The notes: a model not told the origin generated them from the letters alone. Counted from the stretch's first letter, positions 1 through 17,744 are shown. The stretch: DNA of 64,000 nucleotides from Nomia melanderi (GCF_051020985.1 NC_134999.1:39431660-39495659); one strand, 5' to 3'. Numbers and translations are program-made.

Positions 1-5088
<5,088 letters not shown>

Positions 5089-6359
5089 ATGCAGCTTACA
5101 GTTGCCAGTGAAAACGACGGGTTATCGTGGCTGAGAATCTTGCCACTGGTCGCATTGCTGATACAAGTTAATAGCGGAAATTCGGAAACGATCGATCAAC
5201 TGGACAAAGACGATTTGAACGAATCCGTACTGGCGTCCGTACCGGTTGTTCCACCGATACCGAAGCATCGAGGCACCTTTGCTGAAACCCACGCGCACCA
5301 AACTATCGGTAAGTATCGTGATACCGCGGGAAAACTCTGAAAATCTAATACTTGTTATTCTCGTCCGTTCGACTAACAGCAAATCGTATAGAGTCTTGGT
5401 CAAAAGACGATAGACAGAATATTTGGGAACTGAGCGGTCTGTTCGAAGGAGACATAATGCTTCTTCCGGGTGAAAAAGTCGAATCGAAGAATGGTTTAGC
5501 GAAACCTACATCTCGTTGGCCTGCTGGTATCGTGCCGTACTACATCAAGGAGGAATTCGGTAAAAGACTTTTCGAAAATGCTCAAATACTTTCGGAACAG
5601 TGAAATCGTAGAATCTTTATTTCATCCATCTGTACACACGTTCGTAGATGAAGAAGAGATCGAGTTGATCAAGGGTGCTATGGAGGAGTACCATGAGAAT
5701 ACGTGTTTACGCTTCCGACCGTACGAGAAAACGGATGTCGACTATATCACTATACAGGGGGAAATGTCCGGCTGTTGGTCACTGGTTGGTCGACACGATC
5801 GCGGGCAAATGGTAAATTTACAAAGACCAGGATGCGTGCAACACGGTGTTATTGTTCACGAGCTGATGCACGCACTGGGCTTTTACCATCAACAAAGCGC
5901 ATCGGATCGTGACCAATGGGTCACGATAAATTGGACGAACGTAAAACCAGGTGAATTAATTATCCGCTAATTCATCTATTCATTCATTCATCCGTATACC
6001 CGTTTTCCCGTTCTACGCAGGCAAAGAACATAATTTTAACAAATACGACAATCAAACCGTTACCGACTATGGAATCAGTTACGACTACACAAGCGTGATG
6101 CACTACAGTTCTCATGCGTTTTCGAAAAACGGGGAACCGACCATTACACCAAAAGTAAGTATCTATCCCGCGATACGTTTGATTCTTTTCGGTTTCTTAA
6201 TATCAATCTATTACACAGAAGAAGGGAGTGAAGCTTGGTCAACGAAAAGGACTCAGTGGGAAGGATATATTAAAGTTACAAGCAATGTATAAAGAAGAAT
6301 GTCGCAACCTATCATCCGAAAACATTCCAAAACTAACGGCCGCTTACTTTCAATCTTGA
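5089..6359 (+). CDS. Astacin-family zinc metalloprotease, secreted (5 exons)
   Basis: Exons 5089-5308, 5380-5559, 5648-5950, 6021-6154 and 6219-6359 join in phase to a 325-residue protein. The N-terminus has a hydrophobic stretch (RILPLVALLIQV) that fits a signal peptide, though the basic part before it is long. The prodomain carries FEGD (about residues 95-98), the FxGD aspartate-switch motif that keeps astacins latent. The catalytic domain has the zinc site HELMHALGFYH (His204, Glu205, His208, His214) and the Met-turn SVMHY. No CUB or EGF module follows, so it is a minimal one-domain astacin, like Drosophila seminal or digestive astacins. The expected role is extracellular peptide-bond hydrolysis; the substrate cannot be read from sequence. 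The terminal exon is followed by a polyadenylation signal. The family call is secure, the physiological role is unknown. Confidence 0.92.
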
Positions 6360-6383
6360 GGCTATGGGATCGATTCGATTTTC

Positions 6384-6389
6384 AATAAA
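6384..6389 (+). terminator. AATAAA polyadenylation signal of astacin gene
   Basis: A canonical AATAAA lies 25 bp after the astacin stop codon and is the most likely 3' end signal. Confidence 0.6.
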
Positions 6390-6714
6390 ACGTGCTTCCA
6401 AACTAACGACATATTATCACACACCATACCAAACTAATGAAATAATAATCAAGACAACGAAAGTTTCACAGTGAAAGGTTCTCTTCGAGTCATATACAAA
6501 ATATAAAAAATTCGTATCTGTCTGAAAAAAGAGACAAAGATTATAGCTTCTGTTTGCAACGCATCATCCCTTGTGTTTTGTCCATCTTTAGTCGATTTCA
6601 GTCGTAGAAAATCCCTTAGTCTCCTCACCAGTCTAAAAATCCACAGTTCCTCGAGCATATTTCCGAATATGTATTCTTTTCTAACAACATTTCGGATCCG
6701 TACTTTCTACTTAC

Positions 6715-8951
6715 CTCGGGTAATTCCGGTCTAATGTCGTTTAACGATCTTGCGCTTAAAATCCCTACGCTCAATACATTAGACCACACGCTTTCCAAAG
6801 TCGTACGAAAACAGCCACCTAGCAGCCTAATTAAGCAACAACATCTTGCAGCGGTCACATCGTCCGCTGCTGCTACAAGGCGGCAAAGCATCACCGCCGC
6901 ATCCTCTACGATTATGCGAATTAACGTGAAACTCATGCAGTTCGATAATAAATCTTTCCATTCGATTCAACAAATAAATAATGATTACCCATCGAAATAC
7001 ATGCCTGGCTTATTCCAAACTAAAACAACTGTTTTCACTAGATTTGCATTTTCAGGCTGAGATCGCAATATTTCGTTGAAAATCGCAACAAGGTTCCCGA
7101 GAATCCGTTCCTCTCTCAATTTCAGCAATTCTTTCAGAAATTCGATCCCGTTCACAGTATAAATTGCGTCGCAAAACTGAGTAAGAAATCTCTTTTGGTT
7201 GTGAATTAGTCTGCAAAGTACAAGTATCGTATACTCCAAAGTTTCAAGGCGGTTCGTGTTCCATTTTGTCGCGAAATTACTCTCCAAGTTTTCTGATTTC
7301 GATTTCTTGTTTATATTCCGGGATCCCTTAGACATGAACAGTTTCAGTGCAAAGACGAGGTTCGGTACAACCCAAACGTCTAAATATACTTGCTCGATCT
7401 TATCAAGACAGTCCTTCGGCTGATCGTTTGAAACAACAAACGGTAAGGACAAAAGACAAGCTACGTATTTAACGACTCGAAAGCTAGCTCGTGGATTTCT
7501 CAACGGTGATACGAATACTGAGACACAGTTTTGTTGAAGTAACGAGTCCATTTCACCGTCCATGATTTCCTCCATGGACTTCTGCAAGAACGCGATCCAT
7601 TCTTCGTTTTCTATATTACTTTCGACTATTACAGGGTTCCAGTCGGATAAACTGTTGTTTCTTGGTACAGAATCATCTTTCGTTAAATCGTTCTTCGGAA
7701 CAAGAGACGCGTTACCCGTATCTCTGTCGACTTTTGTAACCCCGTCTTTCACGAAAGGATGTAAGTAAAGGGCCGGCCAGGTTAACCTTCGAGAAGGATC
7801 TTTCTGTAGCAATCTCTGTTCGCAAATACATTATCGATGAGTCAATAATGATCGAATAAGACAATTTCAGTTTCTAACGTGCTAATTTACATTTATTACT
7901 ACCTGTAAGAAACTTTTGCAGATATCGGAAAGGAAATCCGGCCATTTTATTTGTACATCTCTTATTAATCTGATTAAATGTAAAATAGAATTTGTATTAA
8001 AAGGTGGAGCACCTGTGACTATTTCAAAGACTATACAGCCGAGGGACCTGAAAGTACATCGATTCGTATCTATGGAACATCAGATTTGATTATCTAAGAA
8101 ACAAATTCACCATAAATCCACGTTATGATCGTAAGGCTGTTCTTCTATAAGTTCTGGAGCCATATACAATGGTGTACCCTTTATAGAAGTTAAGACCCGT
8201 GTTCCTGTTTTCATACTACGAGCAAATCCAAAATCGCATAGCATTGCCTGGCCATTTGGTTTAATAAGTACATTTTGTGGCTTAATGTCCCTGACGATCA
8301 GAGATAACCATTTATAGATACTGAAAACTTTTGAGAAATTCTAATATAACTAACCTATGTAATATTCCCTTTGAGTGTAAATAATATAATGCAGACACTA
8401 AATCGCAAGTTATCGCCTGTGTTTTTTCAACGGACAGACGTCCATTTTTACTAGTTTTTAATACCTTATGCAAATCTTTAGGTACATATTCTGTCTCTAC
8501 CCATATCTGAAGAAGAACTTATTTTTACTTTACTTACTATTATGCATCTAAACGCATAATATATTTATTCTAAACTCGTATGTCTACCTCATTTTTACTT
8601 TCATAACATCCAAATATTGGTACTATGTTGGGATGTTGTAGCTCACGTTGAATTTCCCATTCGTGACGAAGACTTTTTAATTCGTCATCCGTTCTACCAT
8701 GCTATATAAACGTTTGTGCATGATACGATCATTAAAATAAAGGCGTATATCGGAAAATACATATAAAAAATTATTGTAACCAGACAACAAAAACTAGAAA
8801 AACCAAAACTGTCGATCAACAGACGTTTGTTTACCTTTTGAACCGCTTTAATGGCGACTGTTTCACCGTCAAAGTATCGTTTCGCTTTAAATACTTGTCC
8901 GAAAGAACCTTCACCCACCAGTTCATACGTTGTATATGCTCCGAGTGCCAT
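6715..8951 (-). CDS. fu: Serine/threonine kinase fused (STK36), Hedgehog pathway
   Basis: Coding exons read right to left: 8835-8951, 8588-8701, 8355-8506, 8111-8290, 7903-8047, then a long exon from 7815. The kinase domain is complete: glycine loop GEGSFGQVFK, lysine in VAIKAV, catalytic HRDIKPQNVL, DFG in LCDFGFARSM, activation-loop end GTPLYMAPEL, and LLQKDPSRRLTWP before LHPFV. These match the STK36/fused subfamily along its whole length. The kinase relays Smoothened signalling to the Ci/Gli complex in the cytoplasm and cilium. After the kinase come about 230 less conserved residues, and the frame stops at 6985. A further frame at about 6715-6970 (leucine- and cysteine-rich, ending at a strong GTAAGT donor) looks like another exon, but I could not find a clean junction. 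The C-terminus is therefore uncertain. The gene is convergent with the astacin gene. Confidence 0.88.
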
Positions 8952-9614
8952 TCTATTTCTGTACAATAGAGATAATAGCTCATTCAGCAAAAAAACATGC
9001 GTAAACCTGTTGTAAACAAAATCACACAACTTCGATACAAAAACATAATAGTACTACCTATATACTCAGATTACTGCTCTCATGAGCTGCTCATTCCACG
9101 TTAGACTCTCAAACTTCAAATAAACGAGATATTATGTTTTCTTTGTCTGTGATACTGCACATTATAATTATAATTCAAATGTTTTACAGCGAGATAAAAC
9201 ACAGTTTCAACCAGCTCCCTGAGTAGAGGTAGGTAGTGGGGGAACGCGCAGAGTACGGCTCGTATTGGTCAGCTTTCATTTTGTCTCATCTCATTTTCGA
9301 TACTAATTTGTTATTCGTCAAAATATAGTTACACACAACCAATCAAAACCATAAACAAAATCCCTAGCGAGAGACCCCTCTTGCCCCTGTGCCGTCTCGC
9401 TGTTGTCTTTGAAACAACGGACGACATTTACTTTTACTTTAAACAACTGTATTACTTATTGGGTATTTAGTAATTGTAGCTAAGTAAGCGTATATTTTCT
9501 GCTAGTAATGCATTGGAAAAACAGTTAATACGAAGAAAGTACAATGTTATGTTACACCGGTTTTTTTATTGTCCCACTTTTATCTTTCATAATCCTTTAG
9601 CCCCCCCACCACAC

Positions 9615-9668
<54 letters not shown>

Positions 9669-10169
9669 GCTTTCTTTATACATAGTATATAGAATTGCGA
9701 GCTATTGAAACACAACGTTTAGAGTTTAGAGTAACAAATATCATCTGTATATTCAAACATTTGAAATTTGAAAGTTAATAGTGTATAAATGTAATCCTAT
9801 ATTTAGAATTAAGGGAAACTAAGTATCATATTTCAACTGCATTCATTTAGGAATTTCAATAAATTTCGAGTACTTGAATTGACTCGCGTAGCTGCGTGAC
9901 ACGAGTTTTGGGATTTTGGAGATCAAACGATCAAAAGGGATAGTGACAACTCATTTTACGTTCGTTAATCGTTACCTGTAATTGCGTGTACAAATGCATA
10001 CAACGTTTAACATTTTAAATTAATTCTGCGTAGCTAATCGCCCGTGTGTTCAAGAATTTGAAAGAAAGTTAAACATTCATTTGACAAATTATCTTTACAG
10101 CAATAGGGAAGTGAAAGAGGTTATCTGTTTGATCAGATTTCTGTCTCTTGAAACGTAAATATTGTCGCA
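8952..10169. promoter_or_regulatory. Divergent spacer between fused and Rpn6
   Basis: The two genes point away from each other, and this 1.2-kb AT-rich spacer must contain both promoters and 5' untranslated regions. A (CT)n run lies at 9618-9662 after a C-run. I recognise no TATA box or other specific element with confidence. Confidence 0.5.
9618..9662. repeat. (CT)n microsatellite
   Basis: A near-perfect run of about 22 CT units followed by a short T-run. It lies in the divergent spacer; GAGA-type repeats can bind GAGA factor, but nothing here shows that. Confidence 0.9.
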
Positions 10170-11782
10170 ATGGCTGGTGCAGTGCTATTTGAAAGAGCAC
10201 AGGCAGTTTCAATGACAAATCGCAGTGAAGGTATTTCTCTTTTAAACGAGATCATCTCCGATCCTAGCATTGGTATCGCTGACGATGATGAAGACAATAT
10301 TCGAGTAAAAGAACAAGGCATTTTACATCTTGGTGAACTTTACAAGAAAGAAGGCAAAGCAAAGGAATTGGCCGAATTGATTAAAGCTACTAGACCATTT
10401 CTTAGTTTAATTAGCAAAGCCAAAGCCGCTAAGCTTGTACGTTCATTAGTAGATTTTTTCTTGGACCTAGAAGCTGGTATTGGAATTGAGGTACCGATAT
10501 ATAGATATTTAACATTAAATTGTATTACAAGTGTCAAATTAACCGGTAACTCGGAACCACTATATTGGTCTATTATAGTGGCTGTGAGTGGCCTACACGT
10601 TTTGCTTATGATTTGTTACACAACTTTTCATAATGTATCATTTCCATAGGTTCAATTGTGTAAGGAATGTATAGAATGGGCAAAGGAAGAGCGTCGAACA
10701 TTTTTAAGACAGTCATTGGAGGCACGTTTGATAGCACTGTACTTTGATACTGGTATGTACAGCGAGGCGTTGCAGTTAGGATCAGCTTTACTCAAGGAAC
10801 TTAAGAAACTCGACGATAAACAACTATTAGTTGAAGTTCAATTATTAGAAAGTAAAACGTACCATGCTCTAAGTAATTTAGCAAAAGCAAGAGCAGCACT
10901 TACCAGTGCTAGGACAACAGCTAATGCAATTTACTGTCCACCCAAAATGCAGGCTGCTCTAGATTTACAATCTGGAATTTTACATGCTGCTGACGAGCGA
11001 GACTTCAAAACTGCATATTCTTATTTTTATGAGGCATTTGAAGGGTAAATGATCTTGTTTAACGTGATTTTTCATCATAGAATTTTTCTTGCTTGTGCAG
11101 TTTGTCAGTGTATCTATTCTTTGTAGGTACGATAGTGTTGAGAGCCCCAAAGCTTTAACAGCACTGAAATATATGTTATTGTCAAAGATTATGTTACGCA
11201 CACCCGAGGATGTTCAATCGATTATGTCCGGAAAGTTAGCAGTTAAATATGCAGGCCGGGATTTAGACGCAATGAGAGCAGTTGCAGAAGCAAGTCATCG
11301 ACGATCGTTAGCAGACTTTCAGACTGCTGTAAAAAAGTATCGCGATGAGTTAGAAGATGATGTGATTGTACGTGCTCATCTTGGTTCTCTGTACGATGCC
11401 ATGCTTGAACAAAACTTGTGTCGTTTGGTTGAACCTTATTCTCGTGTACAGGTAGATGGGCATCCTATATTAATTCAGATGAACTCCATATAAATAAATT
11501 TACTTCAGTTATTAAACTTCCATTAATTTCGTATTTTGTTAAAAAAAATAGGTCAGTCACATCGCTACCTGCATATCATTACCTCTCGCCCAAGTGGAAA
11601 AGAAACTCTCTCAAATGATATTGGATAAAAAATTGAGAGGCGTTCTTGATCAAGGCGAAGGTGTTCTAATTGTTTTCGAGGATACTCCGCGTGATAAAAC
11701 TTACGAACTCGCATTGGATACGATACACAGTATGGGAAAAGTCGTAGACACACTTTATCAAAAAGCGAAAAAACTCACTTAG
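10170..11782 (+). CDS. Rpn6: 26S proteasome regulatory subunit Rpn6 (PSMD11)
   Basis: Four exons (10170-10490, 10650-11044, 11127-11451, 11552-11782) encode 423 residues, against 422 in human PSMD11. The N-terminus (MAGAVLFERAQ) is followed by helical TPR-like repeats, including ESKTYHALSNLAKARAALTS. The C-terminal half carries the PCI domain, and the end LYQKAKKLT matches the family. Rpn6 is a lid subunit of the 19S particle that clamps lid, base and 20S core together, and it supports degradation of ubiquitinated proteins in cytosol and nucleus. The start is the first in-frame ATG and gives the family's usual length. PSME3, another proteasome regulator, follows on the same strand about 1 kb downstream. 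No anomalies; the assignment is secure. Confidence 0.97.
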
Positions 11783-12823
11783 CCATGTTTAATATATACA
11801 TTCTTTTAACAGCCCAGATTATTATAATTATTATTACCATCAGCTATCGTTTCGTGTTTTTAACAAATTATTTAAATCGTATATTTCAATATTCATTATA
11901 TATTACTTAAAATGACGCGTTTCTGCTTTTAAATATGTTTATTTCCTTTATGCTATATGAACTGGAATACCATTTACTTTAAACTCTTAGGCAGTTCAAT
12001 TGAAAATACTTTTTTTCGTTTACACATACATTATAACATGTATAGCAGATGCCAGTATGTGCATTCATTCTTTTTGCTGTACATGTATGTCTGTATAACT
12101 GTAAAATGTCACATGCATTAGTACTTCTTTCAAAGAGCTTTTTTTCTTCCGGAAAAAAAATTGAAAAAATAACACAGTGTTGTGCAAATTATAAAATATA
12201 GTACTACTATATAAAATGATATGCTATTCATTTATATATCCCACTCGAGTTATTAAAAAATAAGGTGAACGTGCGCAAATTTTTATCACTATTAATTAAA
12301 TAACCATTACATTTTGAATTACACATCACCTTTACAAGAGAACCGATCAAGTAGGTGTAATTATTATTTCCTCTTTACAACATTAAATATTGTTGATATG
12401 TATCAGTCATATAAATACATATAATCTGTTTTGCCACCTACTTTTATACTAGTTTCTAGATATCTTAATTATTCAAACATCATATTCAAAGATATTTCGT
12501 ACGTTATTTTACGAATTATGTACATTATTTAAAGTCAAAGAAATGGATACACAAAACTGCATATGATGTTTGTTTGTGTAATTATTATTTTACGTTAAAA
12601 AACTGTCCAAAAAGATATTATGTATCTATACTTAAAAATATGATTTATAGTATTCAATGAAAAATAAAACAATCATAATATTATTATAATCGTGTTAATT
12701 TTACAGATTCTGATTTGATAGCGTAGTAGGAGCATTCATCACTACTTCCTGTTTGAAGTTGTACGTTACAACAAAGAGGCAGGGTGGTTATATTTTATAA
12801 AGTTATTTTGTGTAGAATATATA
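11783..12823. other. Rpn6 3' UTR and PSME3 upstream region
   Basis: AT-rich, with no coding frame. It must hold the Rpn6 3' untranslated region and the PSME3 promoter. An AATAAA at about 12663 could serve as the Rpn6 polyadenylation signal, although it is far from the stop codon. Confidence 0.5.
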
Positions 12824-13559
12824 ATGGCAAATACTACGGCACAGAAGGTAAAATATTTTATGTAACGATTTTACTATTCAACACTGAAATCTGTTAAACT
12901 GGATAGTTTGCATCATTCGTCAAACAAACTACAAACAAGAATGTTTAGGTTAACACAGGCCGGCATCAATATGTCTAAGAAAATGTTTGCTTTTATTTTT
13001 TTTTAACAATATTTAAGAATATTTTCGAAAAACAATCCGTTTCTAATATTAACGGGTATTTCTTATTCAAATAGTTCACTTTGCAAATTATTGAACTCAT
13101 TTTATAATCATAACTAATACTCACGCAAAACTATACATATAAACGATAGAGACTTGCATTGTTGGTACAGTTTCCTTTTTTAACTATTAAGTACATAGAG
13201 TGTACCTGATATTTTATGTTTATCTATTTGTATATGTTTGTCTTACATGTTGCGCTAAACAAGAAACTTTAGAAACAAAATATGTAAATTTGTCATTTAG
13301 AATTTGCCATTCAACAATATATAGTTTTATGTATTATATTTGTAAGTCTAACATATACAGATATTATTAAGAATTATATTAAAATACTATATCTTGATTC
13401 GATATAATCATTCTATTTAATGTATTTATCCTTCAAGTTTGTCTTACAGGTTCAAGAATACAAAGATTCTCTTAAAACAAAGGTGATTATTTAAAATGTT
13501 ATTAAATTACAAAGTACTTTTGCTTTAATTGTTCCAAGATATATTATGTGTCAATATAC

Positions 13560-13602
<43 letters not shown>

Positions 13603-14633
13603 ATTATTATTATATATATATATACATATATTATTAACATTAATTATTACATATAAATATATATGTATATATATATATATGTTTATGTATATACGTATAT
13701 ATTGTTAAGGCCGAACAACTGCTATTGAAAGGATTTCCTGAGAAGATTGTCAAGTTAAATGAATTATTGGAGACACCTGGATTTTGTAACAGAAAACTGT
13801 CGGATGTTCATCAAGATTTAAATGTGCCTATTCCAGATCCAATAATTCTTAATCATTCCGAATATGTACCTTCCGCTAAGAAACCTAAAGCAGACAATAG
13901 CATAGACAATACCAGTGGAACTAAAGTAATGGCATTACCAAATGGACCTGTACCATGTAACAAACCTCTGTGCGATCTCATTTGCATAGTTAAACCTCAT
14001 ATTCGACAATTGCTGGAAGATTCTAATTTGGTAAATATACCAAAGAATTAACATTAATTGTTGAAGGCATTTTATCTGTATCACATACCAGTCCAAGTAC
14101 ACGCATACATAAATTTTCAGTTGAAAATGTGGGTTTCCTATTTAATTCCAAAAATAGAAGATGGAAATAATTTTGGAGTATCAATTCAGGAAGATACACT
14201 TGCGGAAATACAGTCCGTTGAAAGCGAAGCTGCTGGATTTTTTGATCAAATATCTAGGTAATATTCATGATTATACCTTTAGGAATTGAATTCTTTTAAC
14301 GCTTTGCTGTTCATATGGTGAAATCATGCTTCCCTTTAATCTTGTAAAAGGAGATCACAAAGTGTTAATGATAAATTGAGTAATGAAACAACAAATTTTA
14401 TATTTGGCAGGTATTTCATCTCTAGAGGAAAGGTTATCAGTAAGGTTGCCAAGTATCCACACATTAGCGACTATAGAAGAGCAGTCCAGGAGTTAGATGA
14501 AAAACAGTATGTGAGTTTGTGGCTGGTTATATGTGAAGTCCGTAATCGTTATTGTTCTCTACATGACTTGGTAATCAAGAATCTGGAGAAAATTAAAAAA
14601 CCTCGTTCTTCTAATACACAATCCTTGTATTAA
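12824..14633 (+). CDS. PSME3: Proteasome activator subunit 3 (PA28-gamma/REG-gamma)
   Basis: Five exons: 12824-12847, 13450-13482, 13710-14030, 14121-14257 and 14411-14633, total 245 residues (human PSME3 has 254). The N-terminus VQEYKDSLKTKAEQLLLKGFPEK is split over two tiny exons of 24 and 33 bp and the third exon. The family signatures PIPDPI, KMWVSYLIPKIEDGNNFGV and YFISRGKVISKVAKYPHI are present, as is the conserved C-terminal end. PSME3 forms a heptameric ring on the 20S core in the nucleus and stimulates ubiquitin- and ATP-independent degradation. The acidic/lysine-rich insert (SAKKPKADNS) fits the nuclear-localising homolog-specific loop. The second intron is filled by TA repeats. Small first exons make this gene easy to truncate in automated annotation. 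Confidence 0.95.
13556..13690. repeat. AT-rich (TA)n/(TTA)n microsatellite in PSME3 intron 2
   Basis: Alternating TA with an internal TTA run and interspersed ACATA units, wholly inside the intron just upstream of the third coding exon. Confidence 0.9.
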
Positions 14634-15744
14634 ACTATACATTATACATATTATTTATACCTGATGTTGTACAGGACGATAACGAAAAAAAAAAAGAAAT
14701 CAAGGAAAACATTCATGACATGAGAAAACATTATTCACGACCTTTTCACTGGATTGTAGAAATTACTTTATTTTTCTGGTTCTATTTTCTGGGTGTTAGC
14801 TCATTTATTCGATCGATACACAAAGTGGCATTTCATGTAAAGATCAATATTTTATTAATTCATCCATGAAAGTGAAATTAAACATTTTCCTCTGTAACAA
14901 GAATGTGAATCAACTCTCCATTGACTTAGAACCATTTTAATCCTATCCTTTGTATCATTTCCTTATATCGATTCGTAGTGAGGATTTCAAACAGAATTTA
15001 ATAAATACAAATGTTATTCAATTTTTGTTGAAAAAAATTTTTCTGCTATCAATTGTTAAGGCAGGGATACACATGCTAATAAAAAAGCATATTAATGGTG
15101 ACTAGTTTGTATGCTACTGAATAGCATGCTACGTCAAACGTGTACATTTGCTGGAGAAGTAACATATTTTTACTGGCATGCAGCTTAATCGTACACGAGT
15201 AACGCATTCACTTTCCCGATATAATTGTATAAATTTTATTGTTTTACAATCTCTCCTCATCGAAACGTTATAAAACTTGGGAATTAAATAATTTTCCTTA
15301 GCAAGCAAATCACGTTAACACGTACATATGTAAGAACGTATTTACTATTTGTATGCTGCCGGGAAGCGAACGTATTCAGATTTTCTTTGTTTTATACCGT
15401 ATTACCAACAGTAATATTTCTCAGTTTTTTTTTTAACAACGAGCACTCTTTTGTTAATTCTTCAAGGTTTATTCTCTTAAAGTGTTATGAAACTTATGTG
15501 ATCATCTTAGATGTTAAAGTAATAAAATAACTTCTTAGATGCAGGTAAATTGTACATAGGTTGTGCATACAAATTTATATATTTCTTGATCAATTCTATA
15601 AAATATAATAAAAAGTACATAATGAAAACCCAACATTGATGGGTGAATAAAATTCATTTGATTCCATAGATGATTCATAATAAACGAATATGAAAATAAT
15701 AGATTTATAATTGTTCGAATGGCTATTTTATCATTAGCACTAGA
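14634..15744. other. PSME3 3' UTR and convergent spacer to Dronc
   Basis: AT-rich, non-coding. PSME3 reads in from the left and Dronc from the right, so both 3' untranslated regions end here. An AATAAA-type motif near 14999 is a candidate PSME3 signal. Confidence 0.5.
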
Positions 15745-17675
15745 CTATGTTTCTTCGAAAAGGCCTGGATTCAGGAAACAATGTTTATTAAATCCTACTG
15801 ATGTTACTATCGAAGTTTGACATTCGTCGTTTATTGTTCTTTGTATTTTTAATCGTTCGTCCACCTGTAGAATATGAATTAGTAGTGAGCGATTTAACTA
15901 TCGTATAAAGTGACGATCATATAATTCTGCGAAATTGTTTACCATGTTAAATAAGTCCTGAACATGAGTTTTATGCGCATAATTCATAAATACTTCGCAT
16001 AAAATTTGGAGGAACCAACTTCCAGTTATTTTATCTCGGAAAGCTACATGTTCTGGAAGAGTAGCCTGGGCCACTAATATATCCGCATAATTTCTTATTG
16101 TCTCGTTACAATTCATCTTAGAATTGATCATTTCATCCGTCGAATGAAAATTAGATATATCGGTTGTGTGTCGTGGTTCTCTTATCGATTTCTGTACTTT
16201 TTTCCCTCTGAAATATAATATCTTGTAGAACACGAATTACAGGAACTTGTAAAAATACTATGGACATAATGTTCCCAGCAATATTAATCATTTGAGTACT
16301 ATATCAAGCGATTGTGCCAACCACTGCCCTAATATTGAAAAGTATGTAGCAGTATGTTGCTTTAATGGATCCTATTGGCAAGATGTTTAAACCGTGTGTC
16401 GATCGTTATGGAAAATGCAGAGACTCGAACGGTTAATGAGCTAATTAAAAGTTTATATAACCATACAGATGTTTTTCAACCTCTTTTCGAAGGATTAACA
16501 TCGAAGAAAAGCCTATACTTACCTACATAATTGAAAAATGAAGATCTTTGGCTTTCCAGCAAGATGGGGACAAACTTCTGCAATAAAGTAATCCAGAATA
16601 TCTTTGCACAAAACGTTTTTGTCATTTTGTAGTTCACTCTCATAATTATTATCCACACACTCTATTTCAGTAATCTCGTACTGCGAATTTATGTTACCAT
16701 GACTACTAACGACGACAAAACATGAATCGACTTTTCGTAAATCTTTGCGTTGAGAGAATTCCCTCATGTTCTCCATAAATTGCTTGAAGAAAATATATCG
16801 TTACAGTTAATACTTTTGAATGTTTTCAAAATATGAAAAAAATTGTAAACTATGAAATTATTCACCTTTTTAGTTAAATCGGTGTAAGGAATGACCTGAA
16901 ATCCCATCTGTTCAAAAAGGTGCTTGACATTCTTTTCGTCAAGAGCTGCCGAATATCTAGGATCTTGAGTGGAATACTTGTAATGAATGTTTGTAACTAT
17001 TAAAACCAATCCACGAGGTTTACTCCGCATTGGGTATCTTTGAACATTTTCATACACAGGTCCATCTAAAAATTTTGTAGCCTTCCGTACTTTAATTTGT
17101 AGAGGTACTTCTGACAACTGCATATGGTAGAAAAAATTGTCTTGTATCCTTTTTAGAGGAAAGCGTGCAATATTTGTTAATATCTTGTAACAAAAAAGTA
17201 ATTTGTAGTTGCCAATATTTTAAATATTACCCTTCTTTGGTTGACTTAAAAGTTCTCTCTTGAATAGTCTCATTATTTATATCATTATCCTTACTAATAG
17301 TTGTTGTATTCAATTCATTCTCTAAAAATGTAACTTTTTTTCCCTCCAAAATGTCAGCTAAACTTTCATGTCCACTTTGTCTTAAACTTTTGACGAAACG
17401 ATTGAACGCGTACGGTCCTCGTGTTTTAATAGTCAAATATATGTCCTGTGTAGTCGAATTGTCTGCGAGTGTCTCCTAAGAAGAGAAAAAAGTAAAGTTA
17501 CATATTGTTATTAAATGGTACAGCGACACATCCTTACCTTCCAACGTGGTACGTTTACATCGTCTCTATTAAAAATTTTATTTTCCAATAACTTTGGCCA
17601 TAACGTGTTTATATTTATTCTAGGTACTAGAATTTCACAGTACATATCTATCACATCTCGATGTTTTTGATTCAT
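15745..17675 (-). CDS. Dronc: Initiator caspase Dronc (CARD + caspase domain)
   Basis: Six exons, right to left: 17538-17675, 17231-17475, 16866-17148, 16523-16782, 15943-16207, 15745-15864; 436 residues (Drosophila Dronc about 450). Residues 1 to about 90 form a CARD (MNQKHRDVIDMYCEIL, then GPYAFNRFVKSLRQSGHESL) for recruitment to the Dark/Apaf-1 apoptosome. The p20 part has GLVLIVTNIHY, His250 in VVVSSHG and Cys308 in QLCRG. The p10 part has PEHVAFRDKITGSWFLQ and ends SVGFNKHCFLNPGLF. Dronc is the apical cysteine protease of intrinsic apoptosis and activates effector caspases. The last exon is easily missed because the previous exon reads on to a stop at 15898. The donor at the GTAAAC after ATG (15943) restores the conserved p10 tail. 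An in-frame upstream ATG at 17744 is possible; I chose the inner one because it begins the CARD as in Drosophila. Confidence 0.92.
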
Positions 17676-17744
17676 GTTGAATATCAGTAAGAAACTGTTG
17701 TGCCTTGAAATGTGACAATTGTTCGTATCATTTAACCGTAACAC

